64,000 nt of DNA from Linyphia triangularis (GCA_963978545.1 OZ021723.1:9277593-9341592); one strand, 5' to 3'. Positions 48,001 to 50,417 are shown, counted from the stretch's first letter. Numbers and translations: made by a program. The notes: generated from the letters alone by a model not told the origin.

Positions 48001-48302
48001 GGTCAAGTTTAACTGCTGTTTGTGCTCTATTGTTGTGTATAGAGCTGTATTGAGTCTACTAGAACGAGAAGTTCTGGAGTTGTAAAGGAATCTGTAAAGA
48101 GTTATACTGGAATAAATTTCTGCAAATTTTTATCTGTTTTGGCTTCAAATCTTACGAACCCGTCCACGCAACAATATTAAAATTAAAATGAGAATTTCAC
48201 AAGAAAACTCTCTAGCACCTACCTGGAAAACAGCATAGGAATCATCTGATGAGGAAGATGATCCCGGACCAGGTGGTAGGATTACATCATTAGAAGCCAA
48301 TC
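1295..48302 (-). CDS. Alpha-2-macroglobulin / thioester-protein-like protease inhibitor gene, internal part (six constant exons plus alternative bait-exon array)
   Basis: Gene-level entry. The conceptual product is the middle of a secreted A2M-family protein. Such proteins trap a protease that cuts an exposed bait region and then cross-link to it through a thioester. Seen directly: minus-strand exons joined by GT-AG introns with matching phases, and in order the motifs AVFQQSG, FPETWLFE, DTITEW, GLGISDTAS, VIRGEEF, VEPEGFPVE and SDAVNDSARA. Known from the family: these motifs precede the thioester GCGEQ, which is not found here and should lie beyond position 1. The N-terminal macroglobulin exons and signal peptide are also absent and should lie beyond 48302. 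No stop or frameshift affects a constant exon, so the gene looks functional. Its introns host a receptor pseudogene and dozens of transposons. Arthropod TEPs and tick A2M are known to vary the bait by alternative splicing, which fits this layout. Confidence 0.9.
1831..2427. repeat. 100-bp tandem repeat, six copies
   Basis: Six head-to-tail units starting TTATTTGCACGGGAAACC at 1831, 1931, 2031, 2131, 2231 and 2331, differing at only a few positions. Because 100 is not a multiple of three, each copy is read in a different frame, which produces overlapping 67-codon frames. These are an artefact of the repeat. It lies in an A2M intron. Confidence 0.95.
2652..3430. mobile_element. Pogo/Tigger-like DNA element carrying a retrotransposon fragment
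   Basis: Ends CAGTAGAACCTCGATTAACC and (inverted) GGTTGATCGAGATTCTACTG are flanked by TA. This is the typical terminal sequence of pogo/Tigger-class elements. The remaining terminal parts contain related CGGATAA/CGGTTAA blocks. No transposase is visible. The interior is occupied by a minus-strand retrotransposon RNase H remnant. Confidence 0.75.
2862..3199 (-). pseudogene. Non-LTR retrotransposon RNase H C-terminal fragment
   Basis: Two overlapping minus frames give RLVRQFPDWQVDTRRV and then, after a frame change, YEAQQASAEHILDCLGLSKE, ending FLRVNNLLDLV stop. The C...QASxEHIL.C.GL...FL...LLDLV pattern is the tail of reverse transcriptase/RNase H ORFs that I know as abundant in spider genomes. 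It is truncated and frameshifted. Confidence 0.65.
3449..3628 (-). mobile_element. tRNA-derived SINE, copy 1
   Basis: The minus strand begins with a tRNA-like head containing an A box (TAGTGGTTAGCGTG) and a B box (GGGTTCGAGTCCC), then a shared body ending in CCAACC repeats. Flanked by a 14-base target duplication ACAGAATAAAATAT at 3435-3448 and 3629-3642, which indicates LINE-mediated retroposition. Confidence 0.92.
4162..4213 (-). CDS. A2M constant exon (exon C4)
   Basis: A 52-base exon, acceptor tcaacacacag, donor gtaagt, phase 0 in and phase 1 out. It codes PEGFPVEAIESILFCPF plus the first base of Asp. Together with the preceding exon it gives VEPEGFPVE, a motif conserved in A2M and TEP proteins shortly before the thioester domain. 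It is too short to be found by ORF length. Recognition rests on motif, splice sites and phase. Confidence 0.85.
4319..5038. mobile_element. TTAA-flanked inverted-repeat element (piggyBac-like MITE)
   Basis: Ends GGGGACTGTTAAG and CTTAACAGTCCC are inverted repeats that continue as A/T-rich subterminal arms, bordered by TTAA on both sides. The TTAA target suggests the piggyBac superfamily. The 720-bp interior is AT-rich with no credible ORF. It lies in the A2M intron above exon C4. Confidence 0.65.
5251..5818. mobile_element. Foldback mariner derivative with inverted transposase 3' ends
   Basis: Terminal repeats CAAGGTGAGACCGAAAAGTA are flanked by TA. The right arm codes the C-terminus of a mariner transposase on the plus strand (DQAPAYFFLFPQLKLALKGN ... 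FGSFKNLYERCQKC). It corresponds to the YSPDLAPADFF region holding the last catalytic Asp. The left arm is an inverted copy of the same 3' part, so the element is a hairpin of two 3' ends with the 5' part lost. Confidence 0.85.
5819..6757. other. Gene-free stretch (A2M intron)
   Basis: No ORF, splice-bounded exon or bounded repeat recognised between the mariner foldback and the hAT MITE, apart from the few codons at 6745-6757 that would have ended the split exon. Confidence 0.5.
6758..8004 (-). CDS. Unrecognised 3'-terminal exon, split by a hAT MITE near its end
   Basis: From a good acceptor (gtaatttacag, next to 8004) the minus strand is open: YYPVRSEDILIFEDSFKRNY, VYAGNIRFELAYSDPCPIGY, TFGMNWEYNREPCHDGQ, NIFWKHHVLSCRNGIPF. 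At 7752 a MITE with an 8-base target duplication interrupts it. With the MITE the frame reads eight element-derived residues and stops. Across the site without it the frame would continue QSKQYKE and stop at 6745. Three Cys, many aromatic residues and no obvious membrane segment. It lies in the A2M intron between exons C3 and C4, same strand. I do not recognise the family. It may be a nested gene, a retained exon of another gene or a pseudogene. Confidence 0.5.
6766..7751. mobile_element. hAT-type MITE with internal 26-bp tandem array, copy 1
   Basis: Begins TAGAGGTCGGCGATA and ends TTTTGACCTCTA, with an exact 8-base target duplication AATGGAAT (6758-6765 and 7752-7759), diagnostic of hAT-type integration. 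From about 7217 to 7573 it contains some 13 copies of TTTATTTATTAAAACAATTT-type 26-base units. It splits the unrecognised exon at 8004-6758. Confidence 0.93.
8283..8474 (-). CDS. Unassigned ORF with a possible acceptor
   Basis: A 63-codon frame ending FYKAI stop. Its central part (LHNCPLLRNVTLQTTTSPQF, then EISVSVLNQPIADQ) looks protein-like and follows a pyrimidine-rich cag (cccctttacag near 8425). It could be a last exon, but no family is recognised and no donor links it to the exon at 8004. Length alone is not significant. Confidence 0.2.
   Translation of the reverse strand: MGQFDNEYSKPMAPLYRLHNCPLLRNVTLQTTTSPQFEISVSVLNQPIADQKATGWEFFYKAI
8475..9335. other. Gene-free stretch (A2M intron)
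   Basis: Short frames on both strands without family features. One phrase near 8750-8795 (GTAGACTCCGTGGGATTTAA) looks repeat-like. Nothing else recognised. Confidence 0.4.
9336..9781. mobile_element. ATTCGG-rich inverted-repeat element (hAT-like MITE)
   Basis: Left end GGGGTGCACCGAATATT and right end AATATTCGG...CGGTGTATCTCTA form imperfect inverted termini with many TATTCGGT/ACCGAATA blocks. No ORF. The end sequence resembles hAT-group MITEs of many arthropods. The target duplication is unclear, so the class is tentative. Confidence 0.65.
10094..10333 (-). CDS. A2M constant exon (exon C3)
   Basis: A 240-base exon of 80 codons, acceptor ttcttctttcag, donor gtgaga, phase 0 to 0. It codes VTVSLDDPQGFEVDSK, CIQPDTTQNFPLKLKATTVG, KINITVRAETAREGKSCG, ARDAITQSLDVE. 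The pattern of an early Cys, then GxINITVxAE, then a second Cys before DAITxSLxVE is that of the A2M macroglobulin domain following the VIRGE strand. It joins GALP of the previous exon and PEGFPVE of the next without loss of frame. Confidence 0.92.
10750..10990. mobile_element. 241-bp palindromic MITE, copy 1
   Basis: Near-complete palindrome with arms TACTAAACTTCAACTTAACT and its complement, flanked by TA. The centre (about 10870) contains a short GAACAAAAG/CTTTTGTTC region. Non-coding. Confidence 0.9.
11398..12420 (+). mobile_element. Tc1-like element remnant with triplicated transposase 3' end
   Basis: Terminal repeats CACTATCTACCAATAAG and complement, flanked by TA. Plus strand codes FQDDTCHVARFT (second catalytic Asp region), then WPAQSPDLNPMEHLWDE (Tc1 signature with the final acidic residue), then a stop. 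The stretch of 241 bases containing this last part occurs three times in tandem (11609-12331). The N-terminal DNA-binding part is missing. Confidence 0.88.
12421..13232. other. Gene-free stretch (A2M intron)
   Basis: Opposing frames at 12436-12676 show no recognisable domain. The rest is AT-rich without bounded repeats. Confidence 0.5.
13233..13885. mobile_element. ~655-bp foldback MITE (GTCCGAGAGGCGACTG family), copy 1
   Basis: Long inverted arms, each about 200 bases or more, starting GTCCGAGAGGCGACTGCAAT and ending with the complement, flanked by TA. The inner part repeats GCCAAATTTGG-type blocks and polyA. Non-coding; the ORFs across it are palindrome artefacts. Confidence 0.92.
14041..14741 (-). 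mobile_element. Truncated LTR fragment, interrupted by a MITE
   Basis: Homologous in reverse orientation to the solo LTR at 47413. It begins (minus strand) TGTTAAGAATTTTTG at 14741 and runs through GGCGAGATAG/CATGTACATG blocks to the CCAAGAGAGCGG region. The LTR's last part is missing below 14041. Split by the 241-bp MITE at 14100. It ends 24 bases from A2M exon C2. Confidence 0.8.
14100..14340. mobile_element. 241-bp palindromic MITE, copy 2, nested in an LTR fragment
   Basis: Same family and length as the 10.75-kb copy, in the opposite orientation as judged by the asymmetric centre, flanked by TA. It interrupts a truncated LTR whose halves lie on both sides, so it is the younger insertion. 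Confidence 0.9.
14766..14994 (-). CDS. A2M constant exon downstream of the bait array (exon C2)
   Basis: A 229-base exon, acceptor tttcttatccag, donor gtgagg, phase 2 in and phase 0 out. The first base A completes the GG left by the alternative exons (Gly), then PSGQLSTEKTLPDTITEW, CVSPQDGLGISDTASIRGFQ, then LPISVIRGEEFTIVVSIF and YADGALP. DTITEW, GLGISxTAS and VIRGE are conserved A2M-family motifs found right after the FPETW strand. The frame is fully open. A truncated LTR fragment abuts it on the low side. Confidence 0.92.
14995..15853. other. Gene-free stretch (A2M intron)
   Basis: AT-rich with polyT runs. A phrase GGGGGTCCGGTACCG at 15080 may be a transposon end, but no partner end was found. 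Confidence 0.4.
15854..16750. mobile_element. AT-rich long-terminal-inverted-repeat element (TACAGTACGCAAAA family), copy 1, short
   Basis: Ends TACAGTAAGCAAAAAA and (inverted) TTTTCCGTACTGTA. Just inside lie blocks GGCTATATCTTGTGTTCTAA and its diverged complement. Shorter and more diverged than the copies at 17.5 and 42.6 kb. No ORF. Confidence 0.75.
16951..17217 (+). mobile_element. tRNA-related repeat, single arm (CAAGGAGACCTTACGG family)
   Basis: Starts CAAGGAGACCTTACGGTCTC after TTA. Contains a B-box-like GAGTTCGATACCTCGTGAGG at 17153-17172. Corresponds to one arm of the foldback at 55267. The partner arm is absent. Confidence 0.65.
17527..19535. mobile_element. TACAGTACGCAAAA-family element, copy 2 (2.0 kb)
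   Basis: Ends GGTACAGTACGCAAAAAA and a complementary GGTACTGTACC end. Subterminal inverted blocks include CGATGGCTATATCTTCGGTT and GATATAGCCATCG. AT-rich, non-coding. It contains a separate palindrome at about 18400-18805 that is absent from copy 3. Confidence 0.83.
18400..18805. repeat. Palindromic insertion inside element copy 2
   Basis: Arms containing AAACACGCTTTAA, GATTAACAAGAAATATTTAT and AAGCGTGGGGTGC mirror each other about position 18640. The equivalent place in the 42.6-kb copy lacks it, so it is a later insertion, probably a MITE. Confidence 0.75.
19628..19734 (-). pseudogene. A2M bait exon E10, isolated, apparently frameshifted
   Basis: Lies about 12 kb from the rest of the array and nearest to the downstream constant exon. 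Acceptor ttatttgcag, donor gtaagt (the best donor consensus in the array). The conserved end reads ITSQSAVDVRQNFPETW, then LFEMELVG. In the phase supplied by exon C1 the start reads APNAPGAPAGAN and then meets TGA. The two parts are one base out of register (length 107 = 3n+2), as if one A had been inserted near GCCAATTACG. In the other frame it is open from the acceptor (PLMHQGHLQVPITSQ), which would need a different upstream phase. Confidence 0.7.
19735..20680. other. Gene-free stretch between exon E10 and the gypsy region
   Basis: Contains the reverse copy of the 14-base motif at 19926-19939. No coding feature is seen. Confidence 0.5.
20681..21031. repeat. Inverted-repeat element, arms of about 38 bases
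   Basis: CTTGCCCATCGATATAGATA...GGATAGACTGC at 20681-20717 is inverted at 20991-21029. A third copy of the right arm occurs at 22421-22449 and is continued at 23098. The spacer contains no recognised gene. Probably a MITE. Confidence 0.65.
21165..22415 (-). pseudogene. Ty3/gypsy-type pol fragment (reverse transcriptase to RNase H), degenerate
   Basis: Minus-strand pieces in order: SEIAHPVVCVHKKNGTIRLC, IDFRSLNALTVQDAYPMQ, then WNVLPFGLRNAAATYQ, then YIDDLAVLSDTWEEHLKHL (RT catalytic YIDD), then FARQKVKYLEPVIG, KKQLRSALGLCNFYR, and RNase H start YYLHTDVSQTAVGCCLGQL ... EREAYAIIWAL. Frames change several times. Protease, integrase and LTRs are missing. It lies between two direct copies of a 38-base repeat. 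Confidence 0.9.
22452..23097 (-). mobile_element. Tc1/mariner-superfamily element, internally deleted (CAGGGTGTCACAAAAGG ends)
   Basis: Terminal inverted repeats of about 75 bases starting CAGGGTGTCACAAAAGGTC, flanked by TA. Minus-strand frame 22928-22668 codes the transposase C-terminus (RSPDLTPLEFYLWGYLK ... FEHLL stop), where SPDLTPLE holds the last catalytic acidic residue. The N-terminal part is deleted. It inserted into a copy of the 38-base repeat (TTTATC-TA...TA-TATCG). Confidence 0.87.
23529..24654. mobile_element. hAT-type MITE with internal 26-bp tandem array, copy 2
   Basis: Same ends as the 6.77-kb copy. Exact 8-base duplication TTGGATAT at 23521-23528 and 24655-24662. It carries SINE copy 2 and about 13 tandem units (24178-24514), most of which have GATAA in place of TTAAA, so the array was homogenised separately in each copy. 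Confidence 0.93.
23832..24015 (-). mobile_element. tRNA-derived SINE, copy 2, nested in a hAT MITE
   Basis: Same family and orientation as copy 1. Flanked by ATAGCGCCTTT and ATATCGCCTTT. The related hAT MITE at 6766 has the empty site, so this SINE arrived after the MITE sequence was established. Confidence 0.9.
24663..25420 (-). pseudogene. Decayed reverse transcriptase (Penelope/TERT-like group)
   Basis: The minus strand holds, nearly in one frame, RT motif A (NNFDFKNLFTSIPRDNLLEI), motif B (FVSQNRGIPVSSSF) and motif C (KGIRFIDDLILF), with stops after SSF, after YFL and after ILF, and a polyC slip at 24895. The FDFxxLFTSIP ... GIPxxSS ... RFIDDLL pattern fits the Penelope-like/giant-repeat group better than gypsy or LINE RTs, but the family call is from memory. 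An upstream piece (GVTNITKAKIRDFF) lies at 25390-25350. Confidence 0.68.
25517..26172. mobile_element. ~655-bp foldback MITE, copy 2
   Basis: Same termini, arms and TA flanks as the 13.2-kb copy. Confidence 0.92.
26173..27306. other. Gene-free stretch
   Basis: AT-rich intronic DNA below the receptor pseudogene. The last membrane segment of the receptor is not recognisable here. Confidence 0.5.
27307..28640 (-). pseudogene. Ionotropic (glutamate-like) receptor pseudogene, nested in an A2M intron
   Basis: The longest open piece (28445-27843) covers the end of ligand-binding lobe S1 (NWTGVIGMTARGEADLAFGG), a first membrane segment (PVWGYFFFTFFAITAAMW), the pore region, a further hydrophobic segment (FFMVAIFLFGLVMTSGYMG) with ILSFMTVPMQ, and part of S2. 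Other frames supply the earlier GIDGNLVKDVLKALGKEYEL and, later, DYDPTSMISPYDAVISVN and RIWESGMFHQYIMEKASKNW. Order and spacing are those of the invertebrate IR family of ligand-gated channels. It is dead: stops precede GIDG and follow NLGWAA, there are several frame changes, and a 203-bp MITE sits in the S2 coding region. It ends at ISGALIILCAG, inside the last membrane segment. Confidence 0.88.
27553..27755. mobile_element. Near-perfect palindromic MITE (203 bp) inside the receptor pseudogene
   Basis: Arms of about 95 bases beginning CACTGTTAAAAA mirror each other around a short centre near 27655. The element is flanked by TA on both sides, the target duplication of Tc1/mariner-type elements. 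Removing it with one TA joins the receptor frame exactly (SEYRSKY to LISEEN), so it inserted into coding sequence. No internal ORF. Confidence 0.88.
28641..30240. other. Gene-free stretch
   Basis: 1.6 kb of AT-rich sequence with a polyC run near 29718. No further receptor exons (ligand-binding N-terminal part) could be found. Confidence 0.5.
30790..30930 (-). CDS. Exon-like ORF segment coding a basic tract and tail (unidentified)
   Basis: The minus strand reads GDKPKRRRRPEKGSEITLMQ, then SADYPIYAPDRGTLSPDSK, and ends at a donor-like gtgagt at 30789. The Arg/Lys cluster followed by a Ser/Thr/Tyr/Pro-rich stretch resembles the cytoplasmic tail of a membrane protein, but I cannot name it. It lies in a stretch (30522-31246) present in one copy of a duplicated segment and missing from the other. 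Upstream exon limits are unclear. Confidence 0.3.
31869..32020 (-). pseudogene. A2M bait exon E9, frameshifted duplicate of E2
   Basis: Nearly identical to E2, with the same acceptor gttgatatag, the same donor and the same bait (PASAIAADGRVEKI). It has one extra base in the stretch corresponding to VDVRQ, so the frame passes into SAVDSKTKLPGNLAF and the FPETW core is lost. Its length is 152 against 151. The flanks are also duplicated from the 36-kb region. The defect is a single base in an otherwise young copy, so a sequencing error should be excluded before it is called dead. Confidence 0.8.
32396..32455 (-). pseudogene. Relic of an A2M bait exon (R3)
   Basis: The minus strand reads VLIQNFLELFRMEIIG followed by gtacatg. 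It aligns with VRQNFPETWLFEMELVG in frame and position and has a donor-like end. The PETW core is lost and no bait part is recognisable. The call rests on this short match and on lying within the array. Confidence 0.5.
32739..32880 (-). CDS. A2M alternative bait exon E8, intact, proline/glycine-rich bait
   Basis: A 142-base exon (3n+1), acceptor ggatataccag, donor gtacgt. It codes PQGRPIMIVPAGPGTTPS, then TISDVTAVSTVDVRQ and NFPETWLFEMELVG. The bait is hydrophobic and Pro/Gly-rich with one Arg site and almost no acidic residues, the opposite of E1. The degenerate E6 has the most similar bait. Confidence 0.88.
33714..33804 (-). pseudogene. A2M bait exon E7, short, donor lost
   Basis: A 91-base exon (3n+1) with acceptor ttatatag and an open frame: TIGDNFKSQSAVGLRKNF, then RETWLFVIETVG. 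The usual FPETW is FRETW. The base pair after GTTGG is CT instead of GT, so the donor that every intact copy has (gtacgt or gtgagt) is missing. It is probably unusable, although a cryptic donor cannot be excluded. The bait is unusually short, about 12 residues. Confidence 0.7.
34258..34397 (-). pseudogene. A2M bait exon E6, degenerate and frameshifted
   Basis: The upstream part in the phase set by exon C1 reads EIIVIPEGEAR then a stop. It is similar in position to PIMIVPAGPG of E8. The conserved part is in another frame and reads ARSVVDVLLNFPEIWPFELK, with W retained but several normally fixed residues changed. The length (140) is 3n+2, consistent with an indel. The donor is gtatgt. The acceptor chosen (caccaagag) is the best fit to phase 1 but is weak. 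Confidence 0.65.
34555..34640 (-). pseudogene. Relic of an A2M bait exon (R2)
   Basis: The minus strand reads ITSPSAMEIRQNFGEKPF, clearly related to ITSESAVDVRQNFPETW of the intact exons. The PETW core has changed and the following strand is unrecognisable. A possible donor gtatgt remains just below. No convincing acceptor or bait segment is visible upstream. Confidence 0.6.
34890..35027 (-). pseudogene. A2M bait exon E5, inactivated (stop plus 10-bp deletion)
   Basis: Third member of the E3-E4-E5 tandem. The acceptor cacactag is kept, but the sixth codon region reads TTT TAA GAT, an in-frame stop. At the other end the bases coding ELVG are missing, so the exon ends at GAAATGG next to gtatgt. 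Its length is 138, ten bases shorter than its sisters, so it would also leave in the wrong phase. The FPETWLFE core is still readable. Use of this exon would truncate the protein. Confidence 0.8.
35090..35237 (-). CDS. A2M alternative bait exon E4, intact
   Basis: A 148-base exon, tandem duplicate of E3, acceptor caacactag, donor gtacgt. It codes GFAFQDDVGGPDAASVRIAL, then LKNVITSKPIVDIKQDF and PETWVFEMELV. The split last codon begins AG, so it gives Arg, where the other intact exons give Gly at this residue. The bait differs from E3 at many positions (for example VRIALLK for VRFALPK), so the pair has diverged in the part that would decide protease preference. The reading frame is intact. Confidence 0.87.
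35301..35448 (-). CDS. A2M alternative bait exon E3, intact
   Basis: A 148-base exon (3n+1), acceptor caacactag, donor gtacgt. It codes EFAYEDEVEGPDAAPVRF, then ALPKSAITSESAVDVRQ and NFPETWLFEVELVG with no stop. The bait mixes an acidic N-terminal half with PVRF and PKS sites. It heads a local head-to-tail triplication (E3, E4, E5) with a period of about 210 bases. Only 63 bases separate its donor from the acceptor of E4. A copy of the 14-base motif sits about 15 bases upstream of its acceptor. Confidence 0.9.
35744..35800 (-). pseudogene. Relic of an A2M bait exon (R1)
   Basis: In the frame of the conserved strand it reads NLNALKTLLIEMKMVG followed by GG|gtatta. It aligns by position with QNFPETWLFEMELVG of the intact exons but has lost the FPETW core. 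No upstream bait part can be recognised. I call it a decayed array member on position, frame and the retained donor-side motif. The match is short. Confidence 0.45.
36045..36800. repeat. Duplicated segment, copy B (contains exon E2)
   Basis: Counterpart of 30241-32075 without the two extra stretches. Shared landmarks include GGAATTGAATCCCATT, TTATGCATGGCTAGCCAAAG and TTTCAGCACCTATCAACACC. The duplication moved the bait exon together with about 500 bases of its downstream-side flank (transcript sense). Confidence 0.8.
36614..36764 (-). CDS. A2M alternative bait exon E2, intact
   Basis: A 151-base exon (3n+1), acceptor gttgatatag, donor gtacgt. It codes a bait with ESFISTPASATAADGRVEKI, then FLPNSAITTQSAVDVRQNFPETW and LFEMELVG. 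It is open throughout and contains basic sites (DGR, EK) typical of trypsin-like cleavage. Exon E9 at 31869-32020 is a frameshifted duplicate of it, embedded in a longer duplicated segment. E2 is the intact parent-type copy. Confidence 0.9.
36801..38532. other. Gene-free stretch between bait exons E2 and E1
   Basis: AT-rich intron of about 1.7 kb. Just below the motif at 38533-38546 a weak acceptor-like ttttag and FPKHKYF-like reading could be a fully decayed bait exon, but the match is too short to call. Confidence 0.4.
38533..38935 (-). promoter_or_regulatory. Inverted 14-base motif pair flanking bait exon E1 (candidate splicing docking/selector sites)
   Basis: In transcript sense AATGCAGTGGCTTT occurs at 38935-38922, 12 bases upstream of the E1 acceptor, and again at 38546-38533. 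Its reverse complement is at 38663-38650 (13 of 14 bases), about 80 bases after the E1 donor. The 38.93-kb and 38.65-kb copies agree over 20 of 23 positions, so the RNA could form a duplex looping out E1. The 38.54-kb copy could compete for the same partner. This architecture resembles known competing RNA pairings in mutually exclusive exon clusters. Function is inferred only. Part of the upstream copy may simply be the branch-point region. Confidence 0.4.
38742..38910 (-). CDS. A2M alternative bait exon E1, strongly acidic bait, intact
   Basis: A 169-base exon (3n+1), acceptor gatgtgtag, donor gtgagt. It codes about 40 residues of highly acidic bait rich in Glu, Asp, Tyr and Ser (for example EDYEDEEYASAEYETGEY), then a Ser/Thr stretch, then VRNNFPETWLFELELVG, the conserved strand shared by all alternatives. 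No stops. It is the first alternative in transcript order and the most divergent from the rest. Its bait has a single Lys and no Arg before the conserved core, so it probably presents a different set of cleavage sites. A copy of the shared 14-base inverted motif lies 12 bases upstream of its acceptor and a reverse-oriented copy about 80 bases past its donor. Confidence 0.88.
39320..39760 (+). pseudogene. Degenerate mariner-like transposase region
   Basis: Similar to the 51.4/53.9-kb relic: CGCATCAATATC...GATTCCTCCAGATCAGC, then a frame reading FFRAEGELASERYLRMKEG. A few more protein-like pieces follow with stops. A downstream part near 40225-40330 may belong to the same element (VQDTVVNWIR). 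Confidence 0.5.
40413..40902. mobile_element. Second foldback mariner derivative, right end truncated
   Basis: Same family as the 5.25-kb element. The left terminal repeat CAAGGGGAGACCGAAAGG starts after TA. Minus-strand frame 40802-40485 reads HPYSPDLAPADFFHFPRLKL and ends NYFEGQ stop. The inverted copy on the plus side runs to about 40902, where the terminal repeat is missing and unrelated sequence begins. Confidence 0.82.
40903..42633. other. Gene-free stretch (A2M intron)
   Basis: From 40903 to about 41215 it has an unusually balanced base composition and a GGGCTCGACTACG phrase that might be a decayed tRNA-type B box. The remainder is AT-rich. No gene recognised. Confidence 0.35.
42634..44352. 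mobile_element. TACAGTACGCAAAA-family element, copy 3 (1.7 kb)
   Basis: Closely similar to copy 2 over its length, without the inner palindrome. Ends GGTACAGTACGCAAAA and TTTGGGTACTGTAC. No transposase is visible. The terminal palindrome GTAC makes the target duplication hard to define. Confidence 0.83.
44353..44916. other. Gene-free stretch (A2M intron)
   Basis: No ORF, exon or bounded repeat recognised between the TACAGTACGCAAAA element and foldback MITE copy 3. Confidence 0.45.
44917..45587. mobile_element. ~655-bp foldback MITE, copy 3
   Basis: Same family, opposite orientation by its centre, with a G run near 45126. TA flanks are present. Confidence 0.92.
45928..46030 (-). CDS. A2M constant exon immediately preceding the bait exons (exon C1)
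   Basis: A 103-base exon between acceptor aatttacag and donor gtaata, phase 0 in and phase 1 out. It codes QSGFLVISNLFLFTRK, then a short Cys/Asn-rich piece, then FSPSPFAARGP, and ends with the first base (G) of a split codon. Every intact alternative exon begins with two bases completing this codon (GG, AG, GA, GA, AA, giving Gly, Glu, Gly, Gly, Glu). This is independent support for the splice model. It is the common donor from which one alternative exon must be chosen. Confidence 0.85.
46295..46531. mobile_element. ~237-bp inverted-repeat MITE with GTGACGTCAC blocks
   Basis: Ends AAGGCCTAATTTACACGCTA and TAGCGTGTAAATCAGGTCT form inverted termini. The arms also share GTTTAGATCGCCAG and its complement. 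Non-coding. A second, nested copy is at 50418. Confidence 0.85.
46532..47412. other. Gene-free stretch (A2M intron)
   Basis: AT-rich, between a MITE and the solo LTR. A local repeat of ATGACTGAAGTCGAGTCATA type occurs at 46862-46915. No exon recognised. Confidence 0.45.
47413..48173 (+). mobile_element. Solo LTR (761 bp)
   Basis: Starts TGTTACGAATTTTTG and ends CCACGCAACA, with 4-base flanking duplication ATAT on both sides. It contains many GGCGA/TCGCC blocks in the first half and an AATAAA at 48112. No coding region lies between two LTRs, so it is a solo LTR, by its end sequence probably from a Ty3/gypsy-type element. Confidence 0.82.
48223..48302 (-). CDS. A2M constant exon upstream of bait (exon C0)
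   Basis: An 80-base exon with acceptor ttccccctcatag-type tract at its upper edge and donor gtaggt below. It enters in phase 1 and leaves in phase 0. It codes a Pro/Gly/Ser/Asp-rich stretch (VILPPGPGSSSSSDDSYAVF) ending in AVFQ, which runs directly into QSGFLVISN of the next exon. That junction matches the A2M segment just before the bait region, where a flexible loop precedes a strand of the form FQxAGLVVxTN. The other two frames contain stops, so the frame is unambiguous. It is the most 5' A2M exon recognised in the window. Confidence 0.82.
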
Positions 48303-48415
48303 CTATGAGGGGAAAAAAAGATGCATTGCAAAAAATGACTTGAAAAGCACCAAGTTATCTATAAAATGTAGACACTTATAAAGATTCCTCGAAATGAGAG
48401 AAAACTCCCACAATA

Positions 48416-49060
48416 GTCTAAGAGGCGACTGCAGTTTTTGGACCCCATCGAACATCAATCTGAATTTTTTATAGAAAATGGAGAAAAGTGAGTAGATTAT
48501 GAATCCACTGGTCTGCCGTGGCAAAAATGGCCGAAACTGGTCAAAAATCGACTTTTAATAAGTTGAACTAATATCCTATTGCTAAATATGTCATAACTTG
48601 CCAAAAATTGAACGAACTTATTCGTCTGGCAACCCACTTCATTTTGATTTTCAATGAGAAAAAGCGCAAACGATTTCTGATCTTTTCCTCGGAAAATTTA
48701 TATCTTTTAAAAGTAAGCCAAATTGGCGACATCAGTTACGTCATCAGTGACGTAATGTTTATTGCCAACTTGGCTCCCTTTTAATAGATGCAAGTAGACC
48801 GTCGCCAGATATCTGAATCGTCTGCAACCTTCTTAATTGAAAATTAAAGAGTGAGGGTTACCAAATAAAAAAAAATGCTCATTATTTGGCAAGTTATGGC
48901 GCATTTGGCGCAACTTATTAAAAGTCGATTTTGGACCAGTTTCGGCAATTTTTGCCACGGCAGACCAGTGGATTCGTAATCTACTCACTTTTCTCTAATT
49001 TCTATAAAAAATTCAAAATGATGTTCGATGGGGTCCAAAAATTGCAGTCGCCTCTCAGTC
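48416..49060. mobile_element. ~655-bp foldback MITE, copy 4
   Basis: Same family. It lies about 110 bases upstream (in transcript sense) of A2M exon C0. TA flanks. Confidence 0.92.
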
Positions 49061-49502
49061 TACAAGGCAGCCTGGTAATTGTTATGTGTCACCAATCACA
49101 ATTGGATCTGCTCGGTTTTGAATTCAGATTTTGAAGAACGACTAGAGGAGCTCGATCCCAAGACTTTTTTTTATCCCCAAACTGTGCGACAGATTCATGT
49201 TTTCTGGTTGCATAATGTAATACCAGAAAAGAGAGTTGATATATTATAGGACCCTCCTATGTAATGTTCACCTTAAAAACTATTATTACAGGTAAAAAAA
49301 TAGACCAAAAATGGGCAGTTGAAAACAAAGTTCGTTTATTCGCGAAATTGCAGCTATAAAATCTTTTTGGCAGTAGAATTCAATATCTAAAGATACCTTA
49401 TAACTTAACATCGTCATACATCGTCATCCACAATAGTGATGCACCCTTTTATCATTTTTGGAATAGTCAAAGAAAAATCCGCCTGACTCCTTTCTACTAT
49501 CA

Positions 49503-49677
49503 GCTGACCAAACGGTATAGTGGTTAGCGTGCTAGCTTCTAGACCCCGAGGTTGCGGGTCCCATGTTAGGCATGGGTGTTTGTAAATGTATGTTGGCTTG
49601 TCTAATGACGAATGTTTCGGCGCATTATAGCCCTCGTGTTGCCGACGGCGCCAGATAATCTGAAAACAACCAACCAA
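49503..49677 (+). mobile_element. tRNA-derived SINE, copy 3
   Basis: Plus-strand copy with A box TAGTGGTTAGCGTG, a B box slightly eroded (GCGGGTCCCATG), and the common body. The 14-base target duplication CCTTTCTACTATCA flanks it exactly. Confidence 0.9.
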
Positions 49678-49997
49678 CCTTTCTACTATCATTACCCAGG
49701 ACTTTGATGCCTTCATAATCAAGATTGAAGTGGCGTCACATGAATGACAAAATGCTTTCAATGCCAAAAATAAGACGCGTTGAAAATAGAATACTTCCGT
49801 TAAAAAAACCTACAGGAACAACACCCTAATGTGAAAGGCTATACGTTCGTTTTCTTCATGCATTCACTGGATGCGCCGCGTGTGCAAATCCATTGAAACA
49901 ACAAAAACATATTTTTATGTTGCTGTACATATTTTTATCACATCATGTCACTACAATTTTTAGCACATGCATCGGTATAGTCTCCAAATCGAATTTC

Positions 49998-50178
49998 GCC
50001 GGACAAATGGTATAGTGGTTAGCGTGCTGGCTTCTAAACCACGAGGTTGCGGGTTCCGAGTCCCGTGTTTGGCATGGGTGTTTGTAAATGTATGTTGGCT
50101 TGTCTAATGACGAATGTTTCGGCGCATTATAGCCCTCGTGTTGCTGACGGCGCCAGATAATCTGAAAAACAACCAACC
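49998..50178 (+). mobile_element. tRNA-derived SINE, copy 4
   Basis: Plus-strand copy only about 320 bases from copy 3. Flanked by AAATCGAATTTC on both sides. The different duplication shows that it is an independent insertion. Confidence 0.9.
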
Positions 50179-50417
50179 AAATCGAATTTCAACTGAAGGG
50201 ATCAGGGCACAGTATGGCCCAGGAGTTGCCCTTTCGCCAGTAAATCAACCAACCAATCAGAGGAGATCAGAAGTGCTGGAGAGTAGTGTCCGTTTCTCTT
50301 TTTGTGTGAAGAAAAATAATATAAGCTTGGCCAATTTTGCTATAGCTTTATCCAGATGTCGTTGCTAAGAAACACAATCGGATTGGACTACTTAACTCTA
50401 ACTTCTGAAATATAAAC